Assembly: GCA_016208315.1 (NCBI GenBank)
Contig: JACQYF010000032.1
Span: forward strand, 1 to 39,372
DNA from: Chloroflexota bacterium
GTDB lineage: Bacteria; Chloroflexota; Anaerolineae; UBA4142
DNA length: 39,372 nt
Direction of reading: 5' to 3'
Position 1 is the first letter of the stretch; the number at the start of each line of letters is the position of its first letter. The notes beneath the pieces are model-generated. The model was given only the letters and a program-made list of their open reading frames with translations, was not told where the DNA came from and made no database searches. Positions 7,714 through 16,684 of this stretch are shown in pieces. A program made the translations under genes and the position numbers.

Positions 7714-10473
7714 CTAATTGAGGTGTCCACGATAAAGTGGGACGCTACCCTTGGATCGAATCGCCGCGAGGACGCGTTCGCTTGTCGCGGGTAGCTTGCG
7801 GACGCGCGCGCCGATCGCGCGTGAGATCGCGTTGACCAGCGCGGGCGCGGCTGGGAGCATCGCGGCTTCGCCCAATCCCTTCGCGCCCCAGGGACCGTAG
7901 CGGCTCGCGACCTCGACGAGACGCACGCGAATCTCGGGCGTCGAACGCATCGTCGGAATCATGTAATCGCTATACCCGCGGCTCAGACCGGGAATGAATT
8001 CTTCGATCAACACGCTGCCCAACCCCATCATGACGCTGCCCTCGATTTGCCCCTCGGCATCGCGCCGATTGATCGCGCGCCCGACGTCGTGCGCGGCGAT
8101 CACGGTCAACACGCGCGTCTCGCCGGTTCTCAAATCCACCTCGACCTCGGCGACGTGCGCGCCGGTGACGAACATCGCCAGATACTGTCCGGCGCGTTCG
8201 TTGTGCGGGAATTGCGTGCTCAAATCCATGCGACCGGCGGCGCGGCGCGCGATCCCGCAGCGTTCCAACTCTTGCGCGATCTGCGCGAAGGAAACGCTCG
8301 CGCGCTCGGACGTGACGCCATCGGCGCGCCACGTCAACGCGTCCGGCGACTGACCGAGCATTTCCGCGGCCGTCGCGAGCATGGTCGCGCGCAAACGCCG
8401 CGCCGCGTCGGCGACCGCGCCGCCGACCCAGTACGTGCTGCGCGATGCGCCAGTCACATCGCCATCCGGCGTGCGCGCCGAGTCCGCGTTGACGAGGCGC
8501 AGCGCCGCGCGCGGAACTCCCAAACTCTCGGCCGCGATCTGCGAAAAAACGGTTTCGATACCTTGCCCGAAATCCGCGCTCGAACAATAGATCGTGATGC
8601 GGCCGTCCAAACCCAATTCGGCTTCGGCCCGGCTGACCGGTCGCCCGAACTTGCCAAAGCGGTACCACATTCCCGCGAGGCCCACCCCGCGGCGGAGATG
8701 CGGCGCGGCGTGCGCGTTGAACGCCGCGACGCGCGCCCGCGCGGCCTGATAATCCGGACAGAGCGCGTCCAAGACCTCGCGATAGCCCAGCGTCTCGTCC
8801 GCGCGGCAGCCCAGGCCGGTGATGTCGTCCTCGTGCAACGCGTTTCGCACGCGCAGTTCGAGCGGGTCCAGCCCCAGCCGTTCGCTCAACTCGTCGAGCG
8901 CGCATTCCATCGCAAAAGTCGCTTGCGGCGTGCCAAAGCCGCGAAACTGGCCGGCTTTCGGGCCGTTGCTGTAGATCGCCCGCGCTTGCGCGTCAATTGC
9001 CGCCCAGCGATACGGGCCGACGCTGGCGGTGACCGCGTAATTGGCGATCCAGCGCCCCGCCGAATCGTACGCACCCTTGTTGATCTGCGCGTCGAATTTC
9101 ATCGCGGTGAGCGTGCCATCGCTTTGCGCGCCGACGACACAATCGCAAGTGTAAGGATGGCGTTTCGGCGCGGCGTCCATCACTTCCCGGCGCGTGTACG
9201 CGATTTGGACGCGTTGGCGCACGTGGTATGCCGCGAGCGCGACGGCGGCCAGGGGCCAGGTGTCTTGCTTGCCGCCGAAACTGCCGCCGATGGGCGGCGT
9301 GATCACGCGAATTTGTTCGGGCGGTAAGCCGAGAATGCGGGCGAGGTAATCGCGATTCCAGTGCGGCTCATGGTTGGCGCACATCACCGCGACGCGCCCT
9401 TGCTCGTCAATAAAGCCGAGCGCGGCTTCGCGTTCGAGCGCCATGTGCGCCTGAAAACTGGTTTCGTATTTCGTTTCCACGACCACCTCGGACGCGCTCA
9501 ACGCGCTCGCGACGTCGCCGCGCTGGATCGAGTCGGACGCGAGCAAGTTGCCCTGGTCGTGAATCAGGAGCGCATCCGGTTCGAGCGCGTGCGTGATCTC
9601 GGTGGTGTGCGGCAAAATTTCGTACTCGACGCGCACGGCTTGCGCGCCGCGCGCCGCGGCTTGGCGCGAGTCGCCGATCACGAGCGCGATGGGGTCGCCG
9701 ATCATTCGCACCTTGCCGCCGACCGGCGCAAGGAGATGTTCGTCGAGGGAATAACCCGCCAAGCCGTCTTCGCCGGGCACGTCTTGCGCCGTGAGCACGC
9801 GCACGACGCCGGGAATTTTCAGCGCGGGCGATGGATCGAGCGCGACGACGCGCGCGTGGAAATGCGGACTGCGGACGACGCGCGCGTAATGCAGGTTCGG
9901 CAGGCGAATGTCCTCGACAAAACGCGTCGCGCCGCTCACGCGCTCCCAGCCCGCGTGCCGTTCGCCGCTGCCGCCGAGGATGGGCGTTTCGGCGGCCGCG
10001 GGACCGGGATCGCCGCGCAAGAGCGCGCTTGCGAGTTCGACGGCCTGGATGATCTTGACGTAGCCGGTGCAGCGGCACAGGTTGCCTTCGAGCGCGGCGA
10101 TGATTTGTTCGCGCGTGGGATTGGGGTGGCGGTCGAGTAACGCTTTGGCGGCGAGGATGACTCCGGGGGTGCAGTAACCGCACTGCACGGCGCCGGTTTC
10201 CAAGAACGCGCGTTGCAGCGGATGCGGATGCTCGCGCGTGCCGAGACCTTCGATCGTCGTCACCGCGCGCCCGGCCACTTTCGCCACCGGCAAAAGGCAG
10301 GCGCGCAGCGCGACGCCATCTACGAGGACGGTACACGCGCCGCACTCGCCTTCCGCATCGCAGCCCTGCTTCGCGCCGGTGAGGTCGAATTGCTCGCGCA
10401 GCACGTGGAGCAGCGGCACGCGCCCGTCGGTTTCGATAAAGACCAATTTGCCGTTTAGTGTAAACGCGATCAT
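7714..10473 (-). CDS. Fused [2Fe-2S] + molybdopterin hydroxylase (xanthine dehydrogenase/aldehyde oxidase family)
   Basis: A 919-residue protein. The ATG at 10473 overlaps the end of the upstream MFS gene by four bases (ATGA). Residues 1-~155 form the small iron-sulfur subunit: a plant-type [2Fe-2S] cluster (C38, C44, C47, C59) and a second [2Fe-2S] domain (C98, C101, C133, C135; QCGYCTPG and LCRCTGY). From about residue 165 the molybdenum subunit follows, with PPIGGSFGGKQD, GQFRGFGTPQATFAMECALD, DFGQGIETVFSQIAAESLG and GAKGLGEAAM near the C-terminus, whose glutamate (about E869) fits the catalytic base. Fusion of the small and large subunits is known in the aldehyde oxidoreductase and XdhA types. 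It would hydroxylate an N-heterocycle or aldehyde and pass electrons to the FAD subunit, which is broken just downstream. The substrate is not evident. Confidence 0.9.
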   Translation of the reverse strand: MIAFTLNGKLVFIETDGRVPLLHVLREQFDLTGAKQGCDAEGECGACTVLVDGVALRACLLPVAKVAGRAVTTIEGLGTREHPHPLQRAFLETGAVQCGYCTPGVILAAKALLDRHPNPTREQIIAALEGNLCRCTGYVKIIQAVELASALLRGDPGPAAAETPILGGSGERHAGWERVSGATRFVEDIRLPNLHYARVVRSPHFHARVVALDPSPALKIPGVVRVLTAQDVPGEDGLAGYSLDEHLLAPVGGKVRMIGDPIALVIGDSRQAAARGAQAVRVEYEILPHTTEITHALEPDALLIHDQGNLLASDSIQRGDVASALSASEVVVETKYETSFQAHMALEREAALGFIDEQGRVAVMCANHEPHWNRDYLARILGLPPEQIRVITPPIGGSFGGKQDTWPLAAVALAAYHVRQRVQIAYTRREVMDAAPKRHPYTCDCVVGAQSDGTLTAMKFDAQINKGAYDSAGRWIANYAVTASVGPYRWAAIDAQARAIYSNGPKAGQFRGFGTPQATFAMECALDELSERLGLDPLELRVRNALHEDDITGLGCRADETLGYREVLDALCPDYQAARARVAAFNAHAAPHLRRGVGLAGMWYRFGKFGRPVSRAEAELGLDGRITIYCSSADFGQGIETVFSQIAAESLGVPRAALRLVNADSARTPDGDVTGASRSTYWVGGAVADAARRLRATMLATAAEMLGQSPDALTWRADGVTSERASVSFAQIAQELERCGIARRAAGRMDLSTQFPHNERAGQYLAMFVTGAHVAEVEVDLRTGETRVLTVIAAHDVGRAINRRDAEGQIEGSVMMGLGSVLIEEFIPGLSRGYSDYMIPTMRSTPEIRVRLVEVASRYGPWGAKGLGEAAMLPAAPALVNAISRAIGARVRKLPATSERVLAAIRSKGSVPLYRGHLN

Positions 10474-11777
10474 GCGTGTGCGTACTTGCCGGGGCGAAGC
10501 TCTTTGAGGCGCAGCAAGAACGCGATGGGCGGTAGCATGATCGCTACGCCAAAGAATCCGACCGCGCCCAGACCAAAGATATCCACCAGCGGACCGGCGG
10601 CCAGCGGAAACACGGCCGAGGCGACGGCGGCCAAGGCATCGTTCACGCCGATCACTCGGCCGCGCACTTGGGGGTTTACATTGTCCACGATGAGGGCCGT
10701 CGCGGCGACGTTCACGCACGACCAGCCGACGCCGACGAGAAAAGTGCCCGCCGTAATTTCCCAGTAGCCCGTCGTGACCGCGACCAGGACCGCGCCGACC
10801 CCGGAGAGTATCGCGCCGAGGAGAAGCACAGGGCGTCGGCCAATCCGATCAGTTAGGCGTCCCAAGGGCAGAGATAAGCCAAACATGCCGAGCACGTGGA
10901 TCGCGACCGACACCGAGATCGCGGAGAGTTCAAAGCCGTGACACGATAGGGCAAACGAGGTCATCGCCATGACCATGCTCATATTGCCCTGCGCGGTCAA
11001 GTTGGCGACAAAGCCGACCAGGTTCGGATAGTACCGGACCGCCGCGCGAATATCTACGTTGTTTGCCACATCGCCCGCGGCGCGCGCCGGCGGCGCGTAG
11101 TCCGGATAATACTTGGGCAGATTGAGCGCGATCTCGCGCGGATCGGGACGGACGCCCAAAACCAGGGCCAGCCCCGGTATGATGACCAACGGCACCAACA
11201 TCCACGCGAGCGCAATCGCTTCGAGTCCGATGCGCGGCGCGAGGGCCTGCGCGCTGCTCACGAGGATCGGCCCGCCGAGCGCGCCGACAATCGAACCGGT
11301 CAAGACATAGCCCAGTCCTTCGGCGCGGCGGCTGGGGGGATACATATCCGCGGCGGCGAGGCGTAATTGCTGTCCCGCGCCCACGCCGATCCCAAAGACA
11401 ATTAGACTGAACGCAAATAGCGGAAAAGAGCGCACGGTCATCGCCGATCCAATGCCGATCGCGCCGACCAAACTCAGCATCAAACCCAGTATCAGCCCGA
11501 CGCGCCGGCCGAAGGTATCGGTGATCTTGCCGATCGGATACGCGACGACGAACCGGGTCGCGCCGAGAATGCTCGTCCCCAGACCGGCCAGACTCGCGCT
11601 GCCGACCAGTTGCACGACCATGATCGCGCCGAGCGCGGGAACCAGTTGATTGCCGGTTCCCACAAAGGCCTGGGCGAGCGCGATGAGCAAGGTATTGCGC
11701 TTGACCAGGTAAGGAATTTTGATCGCCGCTTCTTGACGCGGCATGGCCTCGTGCGCCGAGACCGTGGTTTGTTCCAC
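10470..11777 (-). CDS. MFS transporter
   Basis: A 435-residue major facilitator superfamily protein with about twelve hydrophobic segments. The best start is a GTG at 11777, with GAGGAG eight bases upstream; an in-frame ATG lies 11 codons further in. The MFS loop motif appears after the second helix as GKITDTFGRRVG and again in the second half as GRLTDRIGRRPV, the hallmark of the duplicated six-helix fold. A central hydrophilic loop (about residues 200-245) includes RPDPREIALNLPKYYPDY. It lies between the MttB-family gene and the molybdenum hydroxylase on one strand, so it may import their substrate or export a product. The nearest subfamily cannot be assigned by eye, and drug-efflux proteins share these motifs. 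Confidence 0.85.
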   Translation of the reverse strand: MEQTTVSAHEAMPRQEAAIKIPYLVKRNTLLIALAQAFVGTGNQLVPALGAIMVVQLVGSASLAGLGTSILGATRFVVAYPIGKITDTFGRRVGLILGLMLSLVGAIGIGSAMTVRSFPLFAFSLIVFGIGVGAGQQLRLAAADMYPPSRRAEGLGYVLTGSIVGALGGPILVSSAQALAPRIGLEAIALAWMLVPLVIIPGLALVLGVRPDPREIALNLPKYYPDYAPPARAAGDVANNVDIRAAVRYYPNLVGFVANLTAQGNMSMVMAMTSFALSCHGFELSAISVSVAIHVLGMFGLSLPLGRLTDRIGRRPVLLLGAILSGVGAVLVAVTTGYWEITAGTFLVGVGWSCVNVAATALIVDNVNPQVRGRVIGVNDALAAVASAVFPLAAGPLVDIFGLGAVGFFGVAIMLPPIAFLLRLKELRPGKYAHA

Positions 11778-11827
11778 GCGCGTGACTCCTCGAAAACTCT
11801 GATCGTAACTGCAGAAACGCGTGCGGG

Positions 11828-11860
11828 TTTGTAGTACGCGACGCAGCGCAGTTCGCGGAT
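11828..11860 (+). repeat. Dispersed repeat copy, forward orientation
   Basis: TTTGTAGTACGCGACGCAGC followed by GCAGTTCGCGGATCA matches the same core (GTAGT..GACGCAGCG..TTTGCGGA) as the copies at 6628-6722 and 15597-15728. It faces the tandem copies at 11899-12006, so this intergenic region also carries an inverted arrangement. Confidence 0.5.
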
Positions 11861-11898
11861 CATTGACCTCGCGCCGTTGGCGGGGGTCGCGGCCGCGG

Positions 11899-12006
11899 GC
11901 ATGGAACGGCACTCCGCAAAACCCGCTGCGTGCCGGACTATAAACGCGCCGCGCATGGAACGGCACTCCGCAAAAATCGCTGCGTGCCGGACTATAAACG
12001 CGCAGC
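11899..12006 (-). repeat. Two tandem 54-bp repeat units overlapping the MttB-family stop codon
   Basis: GCATGGAACGGCACTCCGCA and the following 34 bases occur twice in a row (11899-11952 and 11953-12006) with only a few differences. The core ACTCCGCAAAA..CGCTGCGTG is shared with the 15597-15728 array. The second unit runs into the coding end of the methyltransferase gene, so the last residues and the TAG stop (11992-11994) of that gene are written by repeat sequence. Confidence 0.85.
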
Positions 12007-13437
12007 CGGGCCGGTTTTGAGAATGTACGCGATCTCGGCGCGCACGTTGTCGGGCAGGGGCGCGGGTTGGTGACTCTCGATAATGCCGATGGTTTTCTCG
12101 CGCAGCCGGTCGCCCAGGCGTTGGCTGCCTTCCGCGGCCCATTCGGCGAGGCGTTGGCGCGTGAACAGCTTGGGCTGCCAGTGTTCGCGGAAATGGTTGC
12201 GCGTATGTTTTGCGGTCAAAAAGTCTCCGCCCGGCCCGGCTTGATGAATGACGTCCAACGCCAACGCTTCCGCGTCGAGCGACATCCCGCCCATAAAGCG
12301 GCGCATCATCGCGATGATTTCCGCGGTGAACACCATCAGTTCCGGCGAGGTCGTCAACCCGGCTTCGAGATAGCCGACATCGTGCGCGAGATTCGTGCCC
12401 GTCAACAGCGCGATCAACACGGAGAACGTCGCGTCGGACGCGGCTTGCTCGTCCATCACGCAACTGTCCGAGTGCCCGGCATAGCCCCAGGTCGGCAAAT
12501 CGTAATAGCGGCCCATTTCCATGACGGCGACGCGCGCGAGTTGAAATTCCGGCGCGCCATACACGCTGATCGTCGTCCGCATGTCCATGTGGTGCAAGCC
12601 GCTGCCATACACGAACGGCGCGCCGGGATGTTTGAGTTGGTGCATGACCAAACTCGAAAGCACTTCGGCGTTGCCCAGCGCGAGGCCCGCGGCGAGCGTG
12701 ACCGGCGCGGTACCGCCCATCATCGGCGCGGGTGAGTGAACGATCGGCAGGCGCTGCTCTGCCATGTACAGCAGTTTGCCGGTCGCGGTCTCGGAATGTT
12801 TGAGCGGCGTCGAAGGTTCCGAATAAAGCAACAGCGTGGGATTGATCCGCAGTTGTTCGATGCCGCCGGCCGCCGCGCTCGCCATCGCCGTGCTCGCCTC
12901 GCAGTCGGCCACATCATCGCACACAAACACGATGGGCTTGGACGTGTGCTCGATCATCAAGGCGAATTGCTGGCGGTACGCGTTCGACGTTGCCAGTTCG
13001 GACGGAATACCCATGGACATGCAAAACGCGAGTTCGGGCAGAGCGTCCACGACATGAATACATTCTACCACATCCGCGGAAGTGAAGGGGCGGCGGTCTC
13101 CGGTGCGTGGATCGAGATAGTTGGGACAATCGGAGCCGGAGCCAAAGCTGACGCGCTGGCCTTCGAGCGGCGCGATTACCTGATCGCCGCCGCGCTGGCA
13201 CAAGGCGAGGCGCGAAGGCGCTTGCGCGAGCGCCCATTCGATCAAGCCGGGCGGCAGTCGCACGAGATTGTCGTCGTTGATGATCGCGTCGGTCTCGCGC
13301 AGCAACGCGAGCGCGCCGTCGTGATAGACGCGCACGCCGGTGCGGCGCAGAATCTCAAGCGAGGCGCGGTGTACGGTTTCGCATTGCTCGCGACTGAGCA
13401 TTTGCAGTTGCGGAAAGGCGAGAACGTTCTGAAACAT
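11992..13437 (-). CDS. Trimethylamine methyltransferase (MttB) superfamily protein, non-pyrrolysine type
   Basis: A 481-residue protein starting MFQNVLAFPQLQMLSREQCE. The start is supported by AGGAG upstream. It has MttB-superfamily features: an N-terminal ILRRTGVRVYHDGALALLRE region, FGSGSDCPNYLDPRTGDRR near residue 97, DVVECIHVVDALPE, and the C-terminal barrel section AGLTTSPELMVFTAEIIAMM, with HTRNHFREHW near residue 420. There is no in-frame amber codon, so it belongs to the large clade without pyrrolysine, which in characterised members (MtgB-like) transfers methyl groups from quaternary amines such as glycine betaine to a corrinoid protein. A corrinoid protein is encoded at 21828-22463 in the same strand block. 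The substrate is unknown. Its final codons and stop lie within a tandem repeat. Confidence 0.87.
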   Translation of the reverse strand: MFQNVLAFPQLQMLSREQCETVHRASLEILRRTGVRVYHDGALALLRETDAIINDDNLVRLPPGLIEWALAQAPSRLALCQRGGDQVIAPLEGQRVSFGSGSDCPNYLDPRTGDRRPFTSADVVECIHVVDALPELAFCMSMGIPSELATSNAYRQQFALMIEHTSKPIVFVCDDVADCEASTAMASAAAGGIEQLRINPTLLLYSEPSTPLKHSETATGKLLYMAEQRLPIVHSPAPMMGGTAPVTLAAGLALGNAEVLSSLVMHQLKHPGAPFVYGSGLHHMDMRTTISVYGAPEFQLARVAVMEMGRYYDLPTWGYAGHSDSCVMDEQAASDATFSVLIALLTGTNLAHDVGYLEAGLTTSPELMVFTAEIIAMMRRFMGGMSLDAEALALDVIHQAGPGGDFLTAKHTRNHFREHWQPKLFTRQRLAEWAAEGSQRLGDRLREKTIGIIESHQPAPLPDNVRAEIAYILKTGPAARL

Positions 13438-13468
13438 AAGGATGATTGCTCCTGTTTGGATTCCTTTG

Positions 13469-15559
13469 TTATTCGTGAGTGACCGGCTTGACTTGTTCCA
13501 ACGTCTCCACGGGCATGTGACAGTAGATCACCAAGCCGTCGCCCGCATCCTGGGGTGACGGTTCGCACTTTTCGCACAACTCTTTCCCGGCCTTGCGCGG
13601 GCAGCGCGTGTGAAAGCGACAGCCGCTCGGCGGATTCAGCACGCTGGGCATCGGACCGTGCAGGCGAATCCGTTGTTGCTGCGCGGTCGGGTCCGGTACC
13701 GGCACCGCCGACAGTAGGGCTTCGGTGTACGGATGATAGGGCGGCTGGAAAATCTTGTCGCTGGGACCGAACTCGACCACCTTGCCGAGGTACATCACGA
13801 GGATGTAATCGCACAAGTAACGCACCACGCTGAGATCGTGCGAAATGAAAATGAGACTCGTGCCGTACAGCTCTTGGATTTTGAGCAGCGTGTTGAGCAC
13901 CGAACTTTGCACCGACACGTCGAGCGATGAAACCGGCTCGTCGCAGATGACGAGCTGCGGCCGCGACGCAAAGGCGCGCGCGATCGCGACGCGCTGCTTT
14001 TCGCCGCCGCTCAGTTGATGGGGTCGCCGCTCCAAATAGTGCTCGTTCAGTTTGACCGCTTTGAGGAGCCGTCGCACTTCTTGGTCAATTTCGGACGCGG
14101 GGACCGTCTTGCACACGTGCAGCGGGCGCGCGATGATTTGGCGCACGGTCTGCGTGGGGTTCAAGGTCGAATCGGGATTTTGGAACACCATCTGCAATTC
14201 GCGCAAAACGCCGGGGTCGCGTTTTTCCACGACCCGAGTCACGTCCAGGCCCAGAAATTCGATGGTGCCACCGCTCGGCGCGACCAAACCGGCGACCGTT
14301 TTCGCCAAGGACGTTTTGCCGCAGCCGCTCTCGCCGACCACGCCGATGATGCTGCCCGGGCGCAGGTCGAAACTGACGTCCTCGACCGCCTTGACGCGGC
14401 GGTCGCCCTGGCGTGTGACCAGTTTTTTCAGCCAGCCCGCCTTTTGGACGTAATCCGTTCTGAGGTGCGAAAGCTTGAGCAGAGTATCCCGGCTATTCAG
14501 CGCGCGCACCATTTCGGGCTGCGCCGCTTCTGCTTCCTCTTCGATAGAACGTGGGGCCCCGTGAAATGATTCTTGCCAGCGAAAACAGCGGACCATGCGT
14601 TGAGTGTACGCATTCTCGAATTCGGGGCGCGCCTCACGGCAGCGCGCGTTGTCGCTGTAACCGCAGCGCGGCTCGAAGATGCATCCCGCCGGCAAATCGT
14701 CGAGCATGGGCACTTGGCCCGGGATGGGACTGAGCTGCAGCATGTCTTTGCCGGCTTGGAGCGTCGGCACGCAGCGGAGCAAACTCTTGGTGTACGGATG
14801 AAGCGGTTGGAGAAAGAGGTCGTTGACCGGCGCGAGTTCCGCCAGCTCGCCGGCGTACATCACCGCGACGCGGTCGCACACGCGCGCGACCACGCCGAGG
14901 TTGTGGCTGATGTACAAGATGGCCGAATTGAATTCTTGGCGCAGCGCCTGAATCAGATCGAGCACCGTGGCGGCAATCGTCACGTCGAGCGCGGTGGTCG
15001 GCTCGTCCATGATGAGCAGACTGGGATTGCAGAGGAGCGCCATCGCGATGACGATGCGCTGCTGCTGTCCGCCGGAGATTTGATGCGGATAACGTTCCAG
15101 CACCTCTTCGGGGTCGGGCATGTTGACTTTGCGCAGCATTTCGAGGCACCACGCGTGCGCTTGCTTCTCCAGCATCAATTGATGCGTCGTCAGCACCTCG
15201 AGCATCTGCTCTTTGATCGTGAGCACGGGATTCAGCGTCGCCATCGGATCTTGATAGACCATCGCGATGCGATTGCCGCGAATGTGCTGCAGATGCGGCT
15301 CGTTCTTTTCGAGCAGGTTTTCGCCTTCGAATAGGATGCGCCCGTTCGGCACGAACGCGTTGGGCGCGAGGTACGCCATGCACGCGAGCGCGGCGGTGCT
15401 TTTGCCGCAGCCCGATTCGCCGACCAGCCCGAGCGATTCGCCGCGCCGAATTGCGAACGACAAGTTCCGCACGACCGGCATAGCGCCTTTGCGCGTTTTA
15501 TACGTGATGGACAGGTCCTGAACGTGCAGGACGGTTTCGCTCTCTCTGAACCGATCCAC
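13469..15559 (-). CDS. Fused DppD-DppF-type ABC ATPase (oligopeptide/nickel family)
   Basis: A protein of about 696 residues with two complete nucleotide-binding domains. Domain 1 has Walker A GESGCGKS (about 47-54), signature ISGGQQQR and Walker B LLIMDEPTTALD. Domain 2 has GESGCGKT (about 407-414), LSGGEKQR and LVICDEPVSSLD. Each is followed by the C-terminal cysteine-containing oligopeptide extension (CIFEPRCGY; CRFHTRCPRKAGKELC), which in this family can hold an Fe-S cluster. I prefer the GTG at 15559, with GGAGG four bases upstream; an ATG at 15580 is possible. In most bacteria these are two genes. Here one polypeptide serves DppB, DppC and the binding protein upstream. Confidence 0.9.
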   Translation of the reverse strand: MDRFRESETVLHVQDLSITYKTRKGAMPVVRNLSFAIRRGESLGLVGESGCGKSTAALACMAYLAPNAFVPNGRILFEGENLLEKNEPHLQHIRGNRIAMVYQDPMATLNPVLTIKEQMLEVLTTHQLMLEKQAHAWCLEMLRKVNMPDPEEVLERYPHQISGGQQQRIVIAMALLCNPSLLIMDEPTTALDVTIAATVLDLIQALRQEFNSAILYISHNLGVVARVCDRVAVMYAGELAELAPVNDLFLQPLHPYTKSLLRCVPTLQAGKDMLQLSPIPGQVPMLDDLPAGCIFEPRCGYSDNARCREARPEFENAYTQRMVRCFRWQESFHGAPRSIEEEAEAAQPEMVRALNSRDTLLKLSHLRTDYVQKAGWLKKLVTRQGDRRVKAVEDVSFDLRPGSIIGVVGESGCGKTSLAKTVAGLVAPSGGTIEFLGLDVTRVVEKRDPGVLRELQMVFQNPDSTLNPTQTVRQIIARPLHVCKTVPASEIDQEVRRLLKAVKLNEHYLERRPHQLSGGEKQRVAIARAFASRPQLVICDEPVSSLDVSVQSSVLNTLLKIQELYGTSLIFISHDLSVVRYLCDYILVMYLGKVVEFGPSDKIFQPPYHPYTEALLSAVPVPDPTAQQQRIRLHGPMPSVLNPPSGCRFHTRCPRKAGKELCEKCEPSPQDAGDGLVIYCHMPVETLEQVKPVTHE

Positions 15560-15596
15560 ACTGCCTCCGCAGGCGTGCATCCGCGAACTCAGCCGG

Positions 15597-15728
15597 ACGA
15601 CACTCCGCAAAAACCGCTGCGTGTCTAACTACGAACCTTGACGACACTCCGCAAAAACCGCTGCGTGTCTAACTACGAACCTTGACGACACTCCGCAAAA
15701 ACCGCTGCGTGTCTTGCTACGAACCTTG
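15597..15728 (-). repeat. Three exact tandem 44-bp repeat units
   Basis: The unit begins ACGACACTCCGCAAAAACCG and ends TCTAACTACGAACCTTG. It occurs three times head-to-tail at 15597-15640, 15641-15684 and 15685-15728; the third differs only in two bases (TTGCTACG for TAACTACG). Read on the other strand, it contains GACAC..TGCGGAGTGTC, which can pair as a small hairpin. The array sits between the DppC-type gene and the fused ATPase gene, so it would be transcribed inside the operon. Confidence 0.95.
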
Positions 15729-15802
15729 CTCCCTTTCAGACATTCGCGTGATTCGCGTTATTCGCGGATAATAACGTCGAGCTGTCGAACTGTTGGGCGG
15801 AA

Positions 15803-16684
15803 TCAGTATCGCCGCGCGGCGGCGTTCACGCCGTCGGCGAAGAGGTTCAAGCCGACGACGAGACTCGAAATCGCCACCGCCGGAAACAATACGATCCACG
15901 GCGCGGTGATGATCCAGATGCGGCCTTCGGCGACCATGCGCCCCCAATCGGGATCGGGCGGCGGCAAGCCGAGGCCGAGAAAGCCCAACGTGCCGATCGC
16001 GAACGCGGCATAGCCCACGCGCAGGCACGCATCTACGATCACCGGCCCCAGGCAGTTGGGCAGGATTTCGCGGAACATGATATAGAAGGGCGATTCGCCG
16101 CGCAAGCGCGCGGCGAGCACGTATTCTCGATTGCGAACATCCAACACCATGCTGCGCACCAGGCGCGCGACACCCGGGAACCCGCCGACCGTAATCGCGA
16201 GCACCACATTCAAACTGGAAGGGCCCACGGCGGCGATAATGATCATGTACAAGAGCAGAGTGGGAAACGCCATGACCGCGTCGAGGAGGCGCATCAAAAT
16301 ATCGTCGAGCACACCGCCCAAGTAACCGGCGAACAAACCGAGAGTGATGCCCAGCAGCGAGGCGCACACGACCGACAGCGGCGAGAGCAACAAAATCGGT
16401 TGGCTGCCGAATAGCAAGCGGCTCAGCAAATCGCGCCCGAGATTGTCGGTGCCGAGCAGATGCGCCGCGGACGGCATTTCGTTGATCTGGCCGGTGATCG
16501 CATTCGGCGGGTAGGGCGATAAGAGGGGCGCGAGAAGACTGACGACGATCCAAAAAACGCAAATCGCAAAGCCGACCGCAGCCGTCTTGGAATCGAGGAA
16601 CGCGAAGGGGCCGTAGCGCAACGCGCGCCAGCGGTCGCGAAGATGGGTCACACGGTCGAAGCGTTCCTGAGTGATCGCCGTCAT
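15803..16684 (-). CDS. DppC-type ABC permease
   Basis: A 293-residue inner-membrane protein. The N-terminal cytoplasmic stretch (RFDRVTHLRDRWRALRYG) precedes a first membrane segment, then comes the DppC/OppC hallmark HLLGTDNLGRDLLSRLLFGS near residue 75. The permease core contains the EAA-type loop REYVLAARLRGESPFYIMF. It ends with GFLGLGLPPPDPDWGRMVAEG, characteristic of the family. Its start immediately follows the stop of the DppB-type gene with no gap. The following 237 bases hold only repeats before the ATPase gene. Confidence 0.93.
   Translation of the reverse strand: MTAITQERFDRVTHLRDRWRALRYGPFAFLDSKTAAVGFAICVFWIVVSLLAPLLSPYPPNAITGQINEMPSAAHLLGTDNLGRDLLSRLLFGSQPILLLSPLSVVCASLLGITLGLFAGYLGGVLDDILMRLLDAVMAFPTLLLYMIIIAAVGPSSLNVVLAITVGGFPGVARLVRSMVLDVRNREYVLAARLRGESPFYIMFREILPNCLGPVIVDACLRVGYAAFAIGTLGFLGLGLPPPDPDWGRMVAEGRIWIITAPWIVLFPAVAISSLVVGLNLFADGVNAAARRY

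Noticed and set aside
11992..13437. Pyrrolysine-containing MttB
   Set aside because: The frame has no internal TAG; the only TAG is the terminal stop.
15559..15610. Longer N-terminus of the fused ATPase (starting in the repeat array)
   Set aside because: The extra residues are encoded by repeat sequence and the GTG at 15559 has a ribosome-binding site.
15597..15728. CRISPR array
   Set aside because: Three 44-bp units are directly adjacent without spacers, so this is a tandem duplication.
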